A stretch of DNA of 5,642 nt from an uncultured Gemmatimonadota bacterium (GTDB lineage: Bacteria > Gemmatimonadota > Gemmatimonadetes > Gemmatimonadales > GWC2-71-9). The position numbers and the translations under genes were made by a program. The stretch lies in contig CALGOK010000052.1 in NCBI GenBank assembly GCA_937961295.1, positions 1 through 5,642 of the forward strand, given 5' to 3'. How positions within the stretch are numbered: position 1 is the first letter of the stretch; every line of letters begins with the position of its first letter. Of this stretch, positions 1-5,330 are shown in pieces. The notes under the pieces are model-generated. The model saw nothing but the letters and a program-made list of their open reading frames with translations, had not been told where the DNA came from and made no database searches.

Positions 1-252
1 CAGGTCCAGGCGCAGGTCGAACACGTCGTACAGCTCCCACCGCACCTCGGTGCGGCCGATCCAGAACGATGCCACCGCGACCGTGTCGACACCCCGCCCC
101 GAGGGGACGACCACGGTGCCGCCGCTCACCGGCACCATCTCCCACCGCAAGCGGGTCCCCGGGAGGGTGTCCGTCACCGGCGCGAGCTGCTGCGCGGCGA
201 CGCCCCCGGGCCATGCGGCGAGCGAGAGGAGGAGCGGGAGCGGTAGCTTCAT
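1..252 (-). CDS. Secreted formylglycine-generating enzyme-like (SUMF1/EgtB/PvdO family) protein, N-terminal part
   Basis: This is the 5' end of a leftward gene that runs off the left edge; 84 codons are visible and in frame to base 1. Residues 1-20 form a clear Sec signal peptide (K2, then a Leu/Pro-rich core, ending Val-Ala-Ala before Gln21), so the product is exported. The mature part opens like the SUMF1/FGE-sulfatase fold: MVPVSGGT at 39-46, FWIGRTEV at 63-70 and a Tyr-Asp-x-Phe at 75-78, matching the family pattern of a VPGGTF strand followed by an FxIgkxEVT strand. Family members include formylglycine-generating enzymes, ergothioneine and pyoverdine enzymes, and many uncharacterised secreted proteins. 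The catalytic C-terminal half lies outside the window, so activity cannot be judged. The usual Met-Gly-Ser after the GGT strand is replaced by Val-Pro-Ser (49-51). The start is fixed by the signal peptide; only a weak AGG lies about 8 nt upstream. Confidence 0.75.
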   Translation of the reverse strand, partial: MKLPLPLLLSLAAWPGGVAAQQLAPVTDTLPGTRLRWEMVPVSGGTVVVPSGRGVDTVAVASFWIGRTEVRWELYDVFDLRLDL

Positions 253-273
253 CGGATGGGCCTGTCGCGTGAC

Positions 274-1200
274 ATGACGAAAGCACTTCGGGCGAGCTGG
301 GCGCTGATCCTGCCGCTCAACTTGCACCCGCCCCGGCTCGAGGGACAGGGGCAGCCGATCGTGGTGCGCGCCGTCCAGATGGGGATGGAAGTGCGGATCA
401 GCGCATTCGGGGATTCCGGAGCGGTGCTCGACGCCGCAGACGCCGCCTTCGCGCGGATCGATGCGCTGGAATGGATCCTCAGCCACTGGCGCCCCGGCAG
501 CGAGCTCTCGCGACTCGGCACGGCCCCGGCCGGCACGTGGGTCGCCGTGAGTCCGCCCCTCTTCGCCGTGCTCTCCTCGGCGCTCCGCGTGGCTGCCGCC
601 ACCGACGGGGCATTCGACCCCACGCTCGGCGCGCTCACCGCACTCTGGCGCGCGTCGCGAGACTCGGGGATGCCGGTGGATCCGGCTGCGGTCGAGCGCG
701 CGCGTATGCTCAGCGGCTGGCAACTTGTCGCGCTCGACAGCGCACGACGCATGGTGCGACTGACCCGCTCGCCGATCCCCCTTGATCTGGGTGGTATCGC
801 CAAGGGATGGATACTCGGCGACGTGCGCGAGCTCATGCGTGCACGCTCAGTTCCGCGGGTGCTGATCGAGGCCGGCGGCGACATCGTGGCGGGCGATGCA
901 CCACCCGGCACCGCGGGCTGGCGCATCGCGGTGGACGGCGACACGGTGATCACCGTCGCGAACGCGGCCGTGTCGACGTCGGGTCCGGGAGCGCAGTGGA
1001 TCACCGACTCGGGCACGCGACGGTCGCACGTGATCGACACCCGGTCAGGGCTGGGACGAGCCGACCAGCCGACCATCACCGTCATCGGAGCCGACCCGGC
1101 GATCACCGATGCACTGGCGACCGCGCTGACGCTGGTGGCGCCGGAGCGGAGGGCGGCGCTGGCGCATCGGTTCGGGGTGGCGGTGATCGACGAGCGGTGA
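274..1200 (+). CDS. apbE: FAD:protein FMN transferase (ApbE family)
   Basis: ApbE enzymes transfer FMN from FAD to a Thr or Ser of target flavoproteins, in a Mg-dependent reaction usually in the periplasm. Numbering from the ATG at 274 (308 aa, normal length), the family motifs appear in order: MGMEVRI near 36 (usual MGT), SELSRLG near 76, GAFDPTLGAL at 112-121, LDLGGIAKGW at 170-179, EAGGDI at 199-204, STSG at 234-237, HVIDTRSG at 252-259 and DALATAL at 279-285, whose Asp and Thr belong to the metal site. The enzyme looks intact. The start is uncertain. ATG 256 leaves only 3 nt to the divergent gene. ATG 274 gives a short basic-hydrophobic leader resembling a weak signal peptide. GTG 361 has the best Shine-Dalgarno (AGGGG at 347-351, 9 nt away) but would give a cytoplasmic 279-aa form. 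No recognisable flavinylation substrate is encoded nearby. Confidence 0.93.
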   Translation: MTKALRASWALILPLNLHPPRLEGQGQPIVVRAVQMGMEVRISAFGDSGAVLDAADAAFARIDALEWILSHWRPGSELSRLGTAPAGTWVAVSPPLFAVLSSALRVAAATDGAFDPTLGALTALWRASRDSGMPVDPAAVERARMLSGWQLVALDSARRMVRLTRSPIPLDLGGIAKGWILGDVRELMRARSVPRVLIEAGGDIVAGDAPPGTAGWRIAVDGDTVITVANAAVSTSGPGAQWITDSGTRRSHVIDTRSGLGRADQPTITVIGADPAITDALATALTLVAPERRAALAHRFGVAVIDER

Positions 1201-1224
1201 TCGGAGGTGTCCCCAATCCGGGTA

Positions 1225-1254
1225 ATCAGCCGCGGCCGTCAGGCCGCGGCTGAT
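1225..1254. terminator. Bidirectional hairpin between convergent genes
   Basis: Bases 1225-1237 and 1242-1254 are perfect 13-bp reverse complements separated by the tetraloop GTCA. The stem lies 24 nt after the apbE stop and 22 nt after the stop of the leftward propeller gene, so it can serve both. There is no T-tract on either side. It is therefore either a U-less terminator of the kind seen in GC-rich genomes or an mRNA 3'-end stabiliser. Confidence 0.65.
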
Positions 1255-1276
1255 CCGGTGACCCGTCGTCTCTCGT

Positions 1277-3031
1277 CTATCGTAGCCCCTCGGCGATCGT
1301 GCCGTTCTCGCCCACGACCACCAGCTCGTCCTCGCCGTCGGCGTCGAGCCAGAAGCCGAACTGGCGAGTCTGCATCACGCTCCACTCGCCGCCGGAGAGC
1401 CGGTAGGCCAGCCCCAGGTCGCCGACGATGTAGAGATCGGACCCGACGCCGTGCACGACGCGGATGTCGTTGAGGACCGGGGGGAACTGCCGCTTCCACG
1501 CCCAGCCGTCGAAGTGCAGGATCGTGCCGACGTCGCCGACCGCCCAGATGTCGCGGGGATGACGCTCCCACACGCCGCGCAGATTGCGAGCCGTCGGGAC
1601 ATCGATGCGCGTGAACGCCTCGCCATCCCATCGCAGCAGGGTGCCGCTGTCACCAGCGACCCAGAGCCGGTTCCAGCTCGACCCCGACACCCGCCGCAGG
1701 AACGCTCCGGTTCCCGATGCCACCGCCCGCCAGGCGCCGCCGTCGCGCACCAGCGCCAGGCCGCCGGCGCCGACCACCAGCGCACGCTCCCCGTCGTACC
1801 ACACCGAGCGGAGCAGCGCGTCGGACGGCACGACTTCGCGATGCCAGGATGCGCCGTCCCAGCGCAGCACGGTGCCGCTGTCGCCGACGGCCAGGCGCTG
1901 ATCGGCAGTGGGACCGTCGATCGCGAACAAGGAAGCCGGCGAGGGAATCGCGAGCGGCTGCCAACCGCCTCCGTTGCGCACGAATCCGGCGCCGCCCTGC
2001 CCCACCGCGAACGCGTCGCCACCTGGCGGCACATGCACGCCGTAGATCCGCGTGCCGGTCAGCGCCGTGCCCCAGCCCTGGGCCTCGTTGAGCACGGTGC
2101 CATTCCAGCCGGCAACCACCCGCGACCCTGGTGTGCCGGTGATCGCCCGCAAGTTCTCGCGAGCGCCCTGCACCTCGACCTCCTGCCAGCTCAGGCCGTC
2201 GCCGCTCAGCAGCACGCCGCCGTTCCCGGCGATCAGGAAGCCGTTGGCTCCGTCGCTGCGCACGTCGAACAACGACTGCCCGGTGGGCGACGGCGAAAGC
2301 TCCCAGGTGTCACCGTCGCGCACGAGGATGGTGCCGCCGCTGCCGACCGCCACCATCCGACCGCTGGCGGCGGCAGCCACCGCGAACAGCGTCGCTCCCG
2401 TGGGCGAAGGCTGCCGCTGCCAGGTCGCCCCGCCGTCCGCGCTGTGGAGCACCAGCCCGTTCTGGCCGACTGCGGCGAGATCGTCGGCCGCGGTGCCGGT
2501 GATCCCCCACACCTCCCACGCCACGGGCACCTCACCGCGCAGCCAGCCGTCGCCGTCCCTGCGAAGGATGGTTCCGCCGGTTCCGGTGACCCACGCGTGC
2601 TGCGCGTCGAGTCCCCACACGTCGAGCAGGATCGCGCCCGGCCCAGGCAACGGCACCGGCAGCCAGGTGGCGTCGCCGCGGCGGAACAGCTCGGTCCCGG
2701 CGGTGATGAGCAGGTCGCCGCCGGGCGCGCTCCAGATGCCGGTGATCAATCCGGCACCCGGCAGCCGGTCGTCCTGCCAGGCACCGCCACCGCTGCTGCG
2801 GAGGATCACCCCGACGTCGCCGCCGAGCCATCGCGTCCCCGTGGCATCGGTGTGCGCGGCAAGGAGGGAGACGTTGGTGATCGCCTGCTCGAGATTGCCG
2901 AGGCGCACGAAGCCGGCGGTGCCGGGCGGCGTCACCGGAGAGGGATCGGTGACGCACGCGGCAGCAAGGAGACCGGCCACGACCGGGGCGCTGCGGCGCC
3001 AGGGAGGAGAGGAGGTCACGCAGGCAAACAC
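1277..3031 (-). CDS. Predicted lipoprotein with about 14 beta-propeller (YCF48/BNR-like) blades
   Basis: No characterised orthologue is recognised. From GTG 3031 the product is 584 aa. It begins with a lipoprotein signal: Arg-Arg at 12-13, a short Val/Leu/Ala core and Leu-Ala-Ala-Ala-Cys ending at Cys26, followed by a Pro/Thr-rich linker. Residues 68-584 are a repeat of the form hhxVGxxGThLrxDGxxW, then a loop, then hxxVwG. Repeats start near 68, 107, 146, 185, 226, 265, 305, 340, 380, 417, 456, 495, 533 and 570, with mean spacing about 39 residues. The last copy is a half blade that the segment before the first repeat could complete. Fourteen blades suggest two seven-bladed propellers. The pattern resembles YCF48/BNR-type propellers, typically scaffolds for protein binding; no catalytic residues stand out. 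GGAGG at 3048-3044 overlaps the VanZ stop and supports GTG 3031; GTG 3019 (580 aa, cleaner signal peptide) and TTG 3055 are alternatives. The gene is co-transcribed with the VanZ-like gene and ends before a hairpin. Confidence 0.85.
   Translation of the reverse strand: MFACVTSSPPWRRSAPVVAGLLAAACVTDPSPVTPPGTAGFVRLGNLEQAITNVSLLAAHTDATGTRWLGGDVGVILRSSGGGAWQDDRLPGAGLITGIWSAPGGDLLITAGTELFRRGDATWLPVPLPGPGAILLDVWGLDAQHAWVTGTGGTILRRDGDGWLRGEVPVAWEVWGITGTAADDLAAVGQNGLVLHSADGGATWQRQPSPTGATLFAVAAAASGRMVAVGSGGTILVRDGDTWELSPSPTGQSLFDVRSDGANGFLIAGNGGVLLSGDGLSWQEVEVQGARENLRAITGTPGSRVVAGWNGTVLNEAQGWGTALTGTRIYGVHVPPGGDAFAVGQGGAGFVRNGGGWQPLAIPSPASLFAIDGPTADQRLAVGDSGTVLRWDGASWHREVVPSDALLRSVWYDGERALVVGAGGLALVRDGGAWRAVASGTGAFLRRVSGSSWNRLWVAGDSGTLLRWDGEAFTRIDVPTARNLRGVWERHPRDIWAVGDVGTILHFDGWAWKRQFPPVLNDIRVVHGVGSDLYIVGDLGLAYRLSGGEWSVMQTRQFGFWLDADGEDELVVVGENGTIAEGLR
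1627..1657. repeat. Direct DNA repeat within propeller blades, copy 1
   Basis: This stretch matches 1858-1888 at 26 of 31 bases, offset by 231 bases (77 codons, two blades). It encodes the GDSGTLLRWDG turn of blade 11. The match suggests that blades were copied in pairs fairly recently compared with the rest of the array. Confidence 0.5.
1858..1888. repeat. Direct DNA repeat within propeller blades, copy 2
   Basis: This is the partner of 1627-1657. It encodes the GDSGTVLRWDG turn of blade 9, and the differences are five scattered substitutions. Confidence 0.5.
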
Positions 3032-3038
3032 GCCCCCT

Positions 3039-4220
3039 TCACCCCTCCGGGACAAGGTTGGTCACATCGGCCGACTCGGCATCGCGCGCGGCGCGCCGGC
3101 GGAGCGCAATCACGTGCTCACGCTGGAGGTCGAACAACAGCGACCCGAATCCCGCGGCGAGGATCGCCGGGAGGAGCCGCCCGGCAACGCCGTGCCCGGC
3201 ATCGGCCAGCGGCGTGATCAGCGCCGCGAGGACCATCGGTGCCGCCGCCGTGTCGGGCCAGCGCCTCGGCACCCGGCCGCGCCACTCAGCCAGCAGGTAT
3301 CCCAGGACGGTGAACGCCGCGATCCCCGCCAGCCAGCGAAGGATGCCGCGCTGCGACAGCAGCTGATCGTCGCCGAGCCCGGGAACCAGGCCAGGCATCG
3401 TCGTGGCCATCAGCAGCGGCAGCAACAGCACCATCACCACCACGATGGCCCGGGGCTCGATGCGACGCTCCCGGCCCGGACCGATCCTGAACCGGCGCTC
3501 CGCGATCACGGCGGCCACCACGGCGGCGGCGCTCGCCGCAATCGCGATCGGCCATGACACGAGGGCCAGCGGCCCGACGGCGATCGCCGACCAGCCCAGC
3601 GCCAGCACGATGAGCCGCGCGGACACTGCCTGCAGCTGGTGCCTTGTGGAAGCGGCGGCGGCGGCGAGCGCGACCCCTGCGGCTGCAGCGGCGGCGACCG
3701 TGGCCAGTTCGCCTCCCGCGGTGAGCGCATCGAGCCAGAGGAGCGGCACCATGAGCCAGGCGAAACCCGTCAGCGGCAAGTCGAGGAACAATCGACCGGC
3801 GAGCGGGGACGCTGTGCCAAGCCTCCGGCGAAGCCACTGCGAGAGGAATGCACCGGCGGCTCCACCGAGTCCGTTGGCGACGATGTCGCTGATCGCACTC
3901 CAACGACCGGGGATGAAGAGTTGTGTGATCTCGATGCCGGCAGAGAGGGCCACGGCCATCGCGGCCACGCGTCCCACCGAGTGGCCACCGCCACCGTGCC
4001 GTTCGGCGAGGAACCCGAGCGGGACGAAGAGGACCATGTTGAGCACCGCGTCGGCCATTCCCGGGCCGCCAGGTCCCGTGATGGAGAAATCCCCGCGGGG
4101 CGGCCAGCTGAAGTCGAACGGGGCCAGCACGATCGCAGCCGCTGCGACCGCGAAGTAGCCCAGCAGGAGCCGGTTGATCCGCCGACCGGTCGAAGATCCC
4201 CCTTGCGCCCTGGATTTCAT
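3039..4220 (-). CDS. VanZ-like polytopic membrane protein with C-terminal membrane extension
   Basis: The 393-aa product has a VanZ-like domain at about residues 15-130. The visible motifs are Asp57-x3-Asn61, FVPLGFL at 65-71, Ser93-x2-Glu96-x2-Gln100, IPGR at 103-106 and Asp112-x3-Asn116-Gly-x-Gly. The family is named after the teicoplanin-resistance accessory protein VanZ. Most members are uncharacterised, and drug resistance should not be assumed here. Beyond the domain come roughly seven or eight more hydrophobic segments (about 150-165, 173-190, 202-240, 257-275, 293-312, 325-340 and 345-363), with basic loops near 241-256 and 314-321. This extension more than doubles the usual VanZ length and I do not recognise it. 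The first transmembrane segment begins near residue 17 after a basic, Ser/Gly-rich N-terminus. No Shine-Dalgarno lies at a normal distance from ATG 4220, and a -10-like hexamer lies just 6 nt upstream, so the mRNA may be leaderless. The gene heads an operon with the propeller lipoprotein, 7 nt downstream. Confidence 0.85.
   Translation of the reverse strand: MKSRAQGGSSTGRRINRLLLGYFAVAAAAIVLAPFDFSWPPRGDFSITGPGGPGMADAVLNMVLFVPLGFLAERHGGGGHSVGRVAAMAVALSAGIEITQLFIPGRWSAISDIVANGLGGAAGAFLSQWLRRRLGTASPLAGRLFLDLPLTGFAWLMVPLLWLDALTAGGELATVAAAAAAGVALAAAAASTRHQLQAVSARLIVLALGWSAIAVGPLALVSWPIAIAASAAAVVAAVIAERRFRIGPGRERRIEPRAIVVVMVLLLPLLMATTMPGLVPGLGDDQLLSQRGILRWLAGIAAFTVLGYLLAEWRGRVPRRWPDTAAAPMVLAALITPLADAGHGVAGRLLPAILAAGFGSLLFDLQREHVIALRRRAARDAESADVTNLVPEG
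3044..3048 (-). promoter_or_regulatory. Shine-Dalgarno GGAGG for the propeller gene
   Basis: On the minus strand GGAGGGG runs directly into the TGA stop (3041-3039) of the VanZ-like gene and lies 12 nt (10 nt from AGGGG) before GTG 3031. This arrangement points to translational coupling of the two genes. It also argues against TTG 3055, which lies upstream of the site. Confidence 0.55.
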
Positions 4221-4231
4221 AGTGATATCAT
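4203..4231 (+). promoter_or_regulatory. Putative extended -10 promoter for the SPFH-RHH operon
   Basis: TATCAT at 4226-4231 matches the sigma-70 -10 consensus at 5 of 6 positions. It is preceded by TG at 4223-4224 (an extended -10) and lies 17 nt after TTGCGC at 4203-4208 (3 of 6 to TTGACA). The site is in the most AT-rich patch of the window. The expected transcription start near 4238 lies just downstream of ATG 4236, which favours ATG 4266 as the SPFH start. Confidence 0.4.
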
Positions 4232-4232
4232 A
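4227..4232 (-). promoter_or_regulatory. Putative -10 element for the VanZ-propeller operon
   Basis: On the minus strand these bases read TATGAT, 5 of 6 to TATAAT. They overlap the opposite-strand -10 by five bases. The start of transcription would fall at or next to A4220, the first base of the VanZ start codon. The -35 region is poor (CTGTCG, 4255-4250). Confidence 0.35.
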
Positions 4233-4253
4233 CCGATGTCACCCTTTGCCGAC

Positions 4254-4257
4254 AGGA
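4254..4257 (+). promoter_or_regulatory. Shine-Dalgarno AGGA selecting the SPFH start
   Basis: AGGA ends 8 nt before ATG 4266, a standard distance. The upstream in-frame ATG 4236 has nothing comparable, so this site decides between the two. Confidence 0.5.
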
Positions 4258-4265
4258 CGGCTGCG

Positions 4266-5135
4266 ATGATCAAGGAAATCACCCGCAAGGCTGCCAACGG
4301 GATTCTCGCCCTGGTGGTCCTGCTGCTTGCCACCGGCATCTCGATCGCGACGTTCGTGCGCGGGGCCGCGCACGAGGACGCTGCCCTCCTGGTCGGCGGG
4401 ATCGTGGCCCTGGTCGTGACCATCGTCTGCTGGACCGGCCTCTTCGCCGTGCAGCCCAACCACGCCAAGGCGCTGACCCTGTTCGGGAAGTACAAGGGCT
4501 CCGTCCGCAACGAGGGGCTCTGGTGGGTCAATCCGTTCATGGCCAAGAAGGAAGTGTCGCTCCGGGTCCGGAACTTCGAGACTGCGAAGCTCAAGGTGAA
4601 CGACCTGGACTCCAACCCGATCGAGATCGGCGCGGTGGTGGTCTGGCAGGTGTACGACAGCGCCGAGGCGCTCTTCGAGGTGGACAACTACGAGGACTAC
4701 GTGCGGGTGCAGAGCGAGTCGGCCGTGCGCTCGCTGGCAACCCAGTACCCGTACGACGCCCACGCGCCCGGGATCGTCTCGCTGAGCCACAACGCGGCCG
4801 ACATCTCGGAGAGGCTCGCCGTGGAGGTGCAGGACCGGCTCCACAAGGCGGGGATCAAGGTGCTCGAGGCGCGGATCACGCACCTCGCCTACGCGCCCGA
4901 GATCGCCAGCGCGATGCTGCGGCGGCAGCAGGCCACCGCCATCATCGCGGCCCGCGAGAAGATCGTCGAGGGTGCGGTCTCGATGGTCGACATGGCGCTC
5001 AAGCACATCGACCGCGAGCGGATCGTGGTGCTCGACGAGGAGCGCAAGGCAGCGATGGTGTCCAACCTCCTGGTCACCCTCTGCACCGACCAGCCGATGC
5101 ACCCAGTCATCAACACCGGATCGTTGTACACCTGA
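4266..5135 (+). CDS. Membrane-anchored SPFH/band-7 domain protein
   Basis: The 289-aa product belongs to the stomatin/prohibitin/flotillin superfamily. These proteins oligomerise on membranes, organise microdomains and often bind membrane proteases; the exact role of this subgroup is unknown. Two N-terminal hydrophobic segments (about 12-31 and 40-60) act as a membrane hairpin. The SPFH core follows from about 60 to 230: VQPNHAKALTLFGKY at 62-76, GLWWVNPF at 84-91, a basic SLRVRNFET strand, DLDSNPIEI at 113-121 and VVVWQVYD at 124-131. An Ala/Gln-rich helix (RRQQATAIIAAREKIVEGAV, 219-238) and a conserved-looking tail ending in NTGSLYT complete it. Both the tail and the downstream ribbon-helix-helix gene are what I recall for a widespread SPFH subgroup in actinobacteria and proteobacteria. 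ATG 4266 is chosen for its Shine-Dalgarno; ATG 4236 would add 10 residues. The gap to the next gene is 9 nt, so the two are co-transcribed. Confidence 0.92.
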   Translation: MIKEITRKAANGILALVVLLLATGISIATFVRGAAHEDAALLVGGIVALVVTIVCWTGLFAVQPNHAKALTLFGKYKGSVRNEGLWWVNPFMAKKEVSLRVRNFETAKLKVNDLDSNPIEIGAVVVWQVYDSAEALFEVDNYEDYVRVQSESAVRSLATQYPYDAHAPGIVSLSHNAADISERLAVEVQDRLHKAGIKVLEARITHLAYAPEIASAMLRRQQATAIIAAREKIVEGAVSMVDMALKHIDRERIVVLDEERKAAMVSNLLVTLCTDQPMHPVINTGSLYT

Positions 5136-5140
5136 TCCGG
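5116..5140. repeat. Inverted repeat across the SPFH stop, before the ribbon-helix-helix gene
   Basis: CCGGATC (5116-5122) and GATCCGG (5134-5140) are perfect 7-bp inverted arms around an 11-nt spacer. The spacer itself holds the palindrome TGTACA (5125-5130), centred within half a base of the whole. The repeat ends 4 nt before the next ATG. It could be an mRNA hairpin covering the initiation region or an operator for the dimeric ribbon-helix-helix protein. Confidence 0.5.
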
Positions 5141-5144
5141 GATC

Positions 5145-5330
5145 ATGGCTGACCGCAAGGCGTTCCTGCTTCGTCTCGACCCGGCGCTGCACGATGCACT
5201 GCAGCGCTGGGCCGCAGACGACCTGCGCTCGCTCAACGCGCAGATCGAGTTCCTGCTGCGCGAGTCGCTGCGGCGCGCCGGGCGCGAGCGCGGCGACGAC
5301 TCCCCGGCCGACCGCTCGCGCCCGCGCTAG
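5145..5330 (+). CDS. Small Arc-type ribbon-helix-helix DNA-binding protein
   Basis: The 61-aa product has the layout of an Arc/MetJ-type repressor. Residues 4-12 (RKAFLLRLD) form the beta strand that pairs in the dimer and enters the DNA major groove. Residues 13-26 are helix A, with Trp22 as a core residue. Residues 29-46 (SLNAQIEFLLRESLRRAG) are helix B, with the typical SxNAxIExLLRExL pattern. The last 15 residues are charged and Gly/Pro-containing, probably disordered. It follows the SPFH gene by 9 nt, an arrangement I recall from many genomes. It is therefore likely a regulator tied to that gene rather than an antitoxin, and no toxin gene is adjacent. The region before the ATG has only GGGA 2 nt away, too close for normal use, so translation may be coupled to the SPFH gene. 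The stop codon lies in CTAG, shared with the opposing gene. Confidence 0.88.
   Translation: MADRKAFLLRLDPALHDALQRWAADDLRSLNAQIEFLLRESLRRAGRERGDDSPADRSRPR

Noticed and set aside
249..1106. Long open frame on the minus strand opposite apbE.
   Set aside because: It is antisense to a clear ApbE family gene; the Ser/Arg/Pro/Ala-rich product has no recognisable domain and is a GC-rich shadow.
2390..2401. Thr-Gly-Ala-Thr in the propeller, resembling the flavinylation target of ApbE.
   Set aside because: It lies in a blade loop whose counterpart in the next blade (PTGQSLF) lacks the motif, and no FMN-binding domain is present.
1451..3217. Long open frame on the plus strand (588 codons) opposite the propeller gene.
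   Set aside because: The product is Arg/His/Ala/Gly-rich low complexity, while the opposite strand shows a lipoprotein signal and regular propeller repeats.
3405..3450. CAG/CAC-rich stretch resembling a trinucleotide microsatellite.
   Set aside because: On the coding strand it encodes a Val/Leu/Met membrane helix of the VanZ-like protein; the periodicity is imperfect and explained by codon choice.
2052..3557. Another long plus-strand open frame (501 codons) spanning the propeller-VanZ junction.
   Set aside because: It crosses two well-supported minus-strand genes and has Ser/Pro/Arg-rich composition without domain signal.
3639..4265. Apparent N-terminal extension of the SPFH reading frame by about 200 residues.
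   Set aside because: The extension is antisense to the VanZ-like gene, is charged low-complexity sequence and lies upstream of the Shine-Dalgarno and membrane segment that mark the real start.
4239..5192. Minus-strand open frame (317 codons) opposite the SPFH gene.
   Set aside because: Asp/Val/His/Arg-rich shadow of an obviously conserved SPFH gene.
5145..5330. Interpretation of the small RHH protein as the antitoxin of a toxin-antitoxin pair.
   Set aside because: The adjacent genes are a membrane SPFH protein and a convergent gene, neither resembling a toxin.
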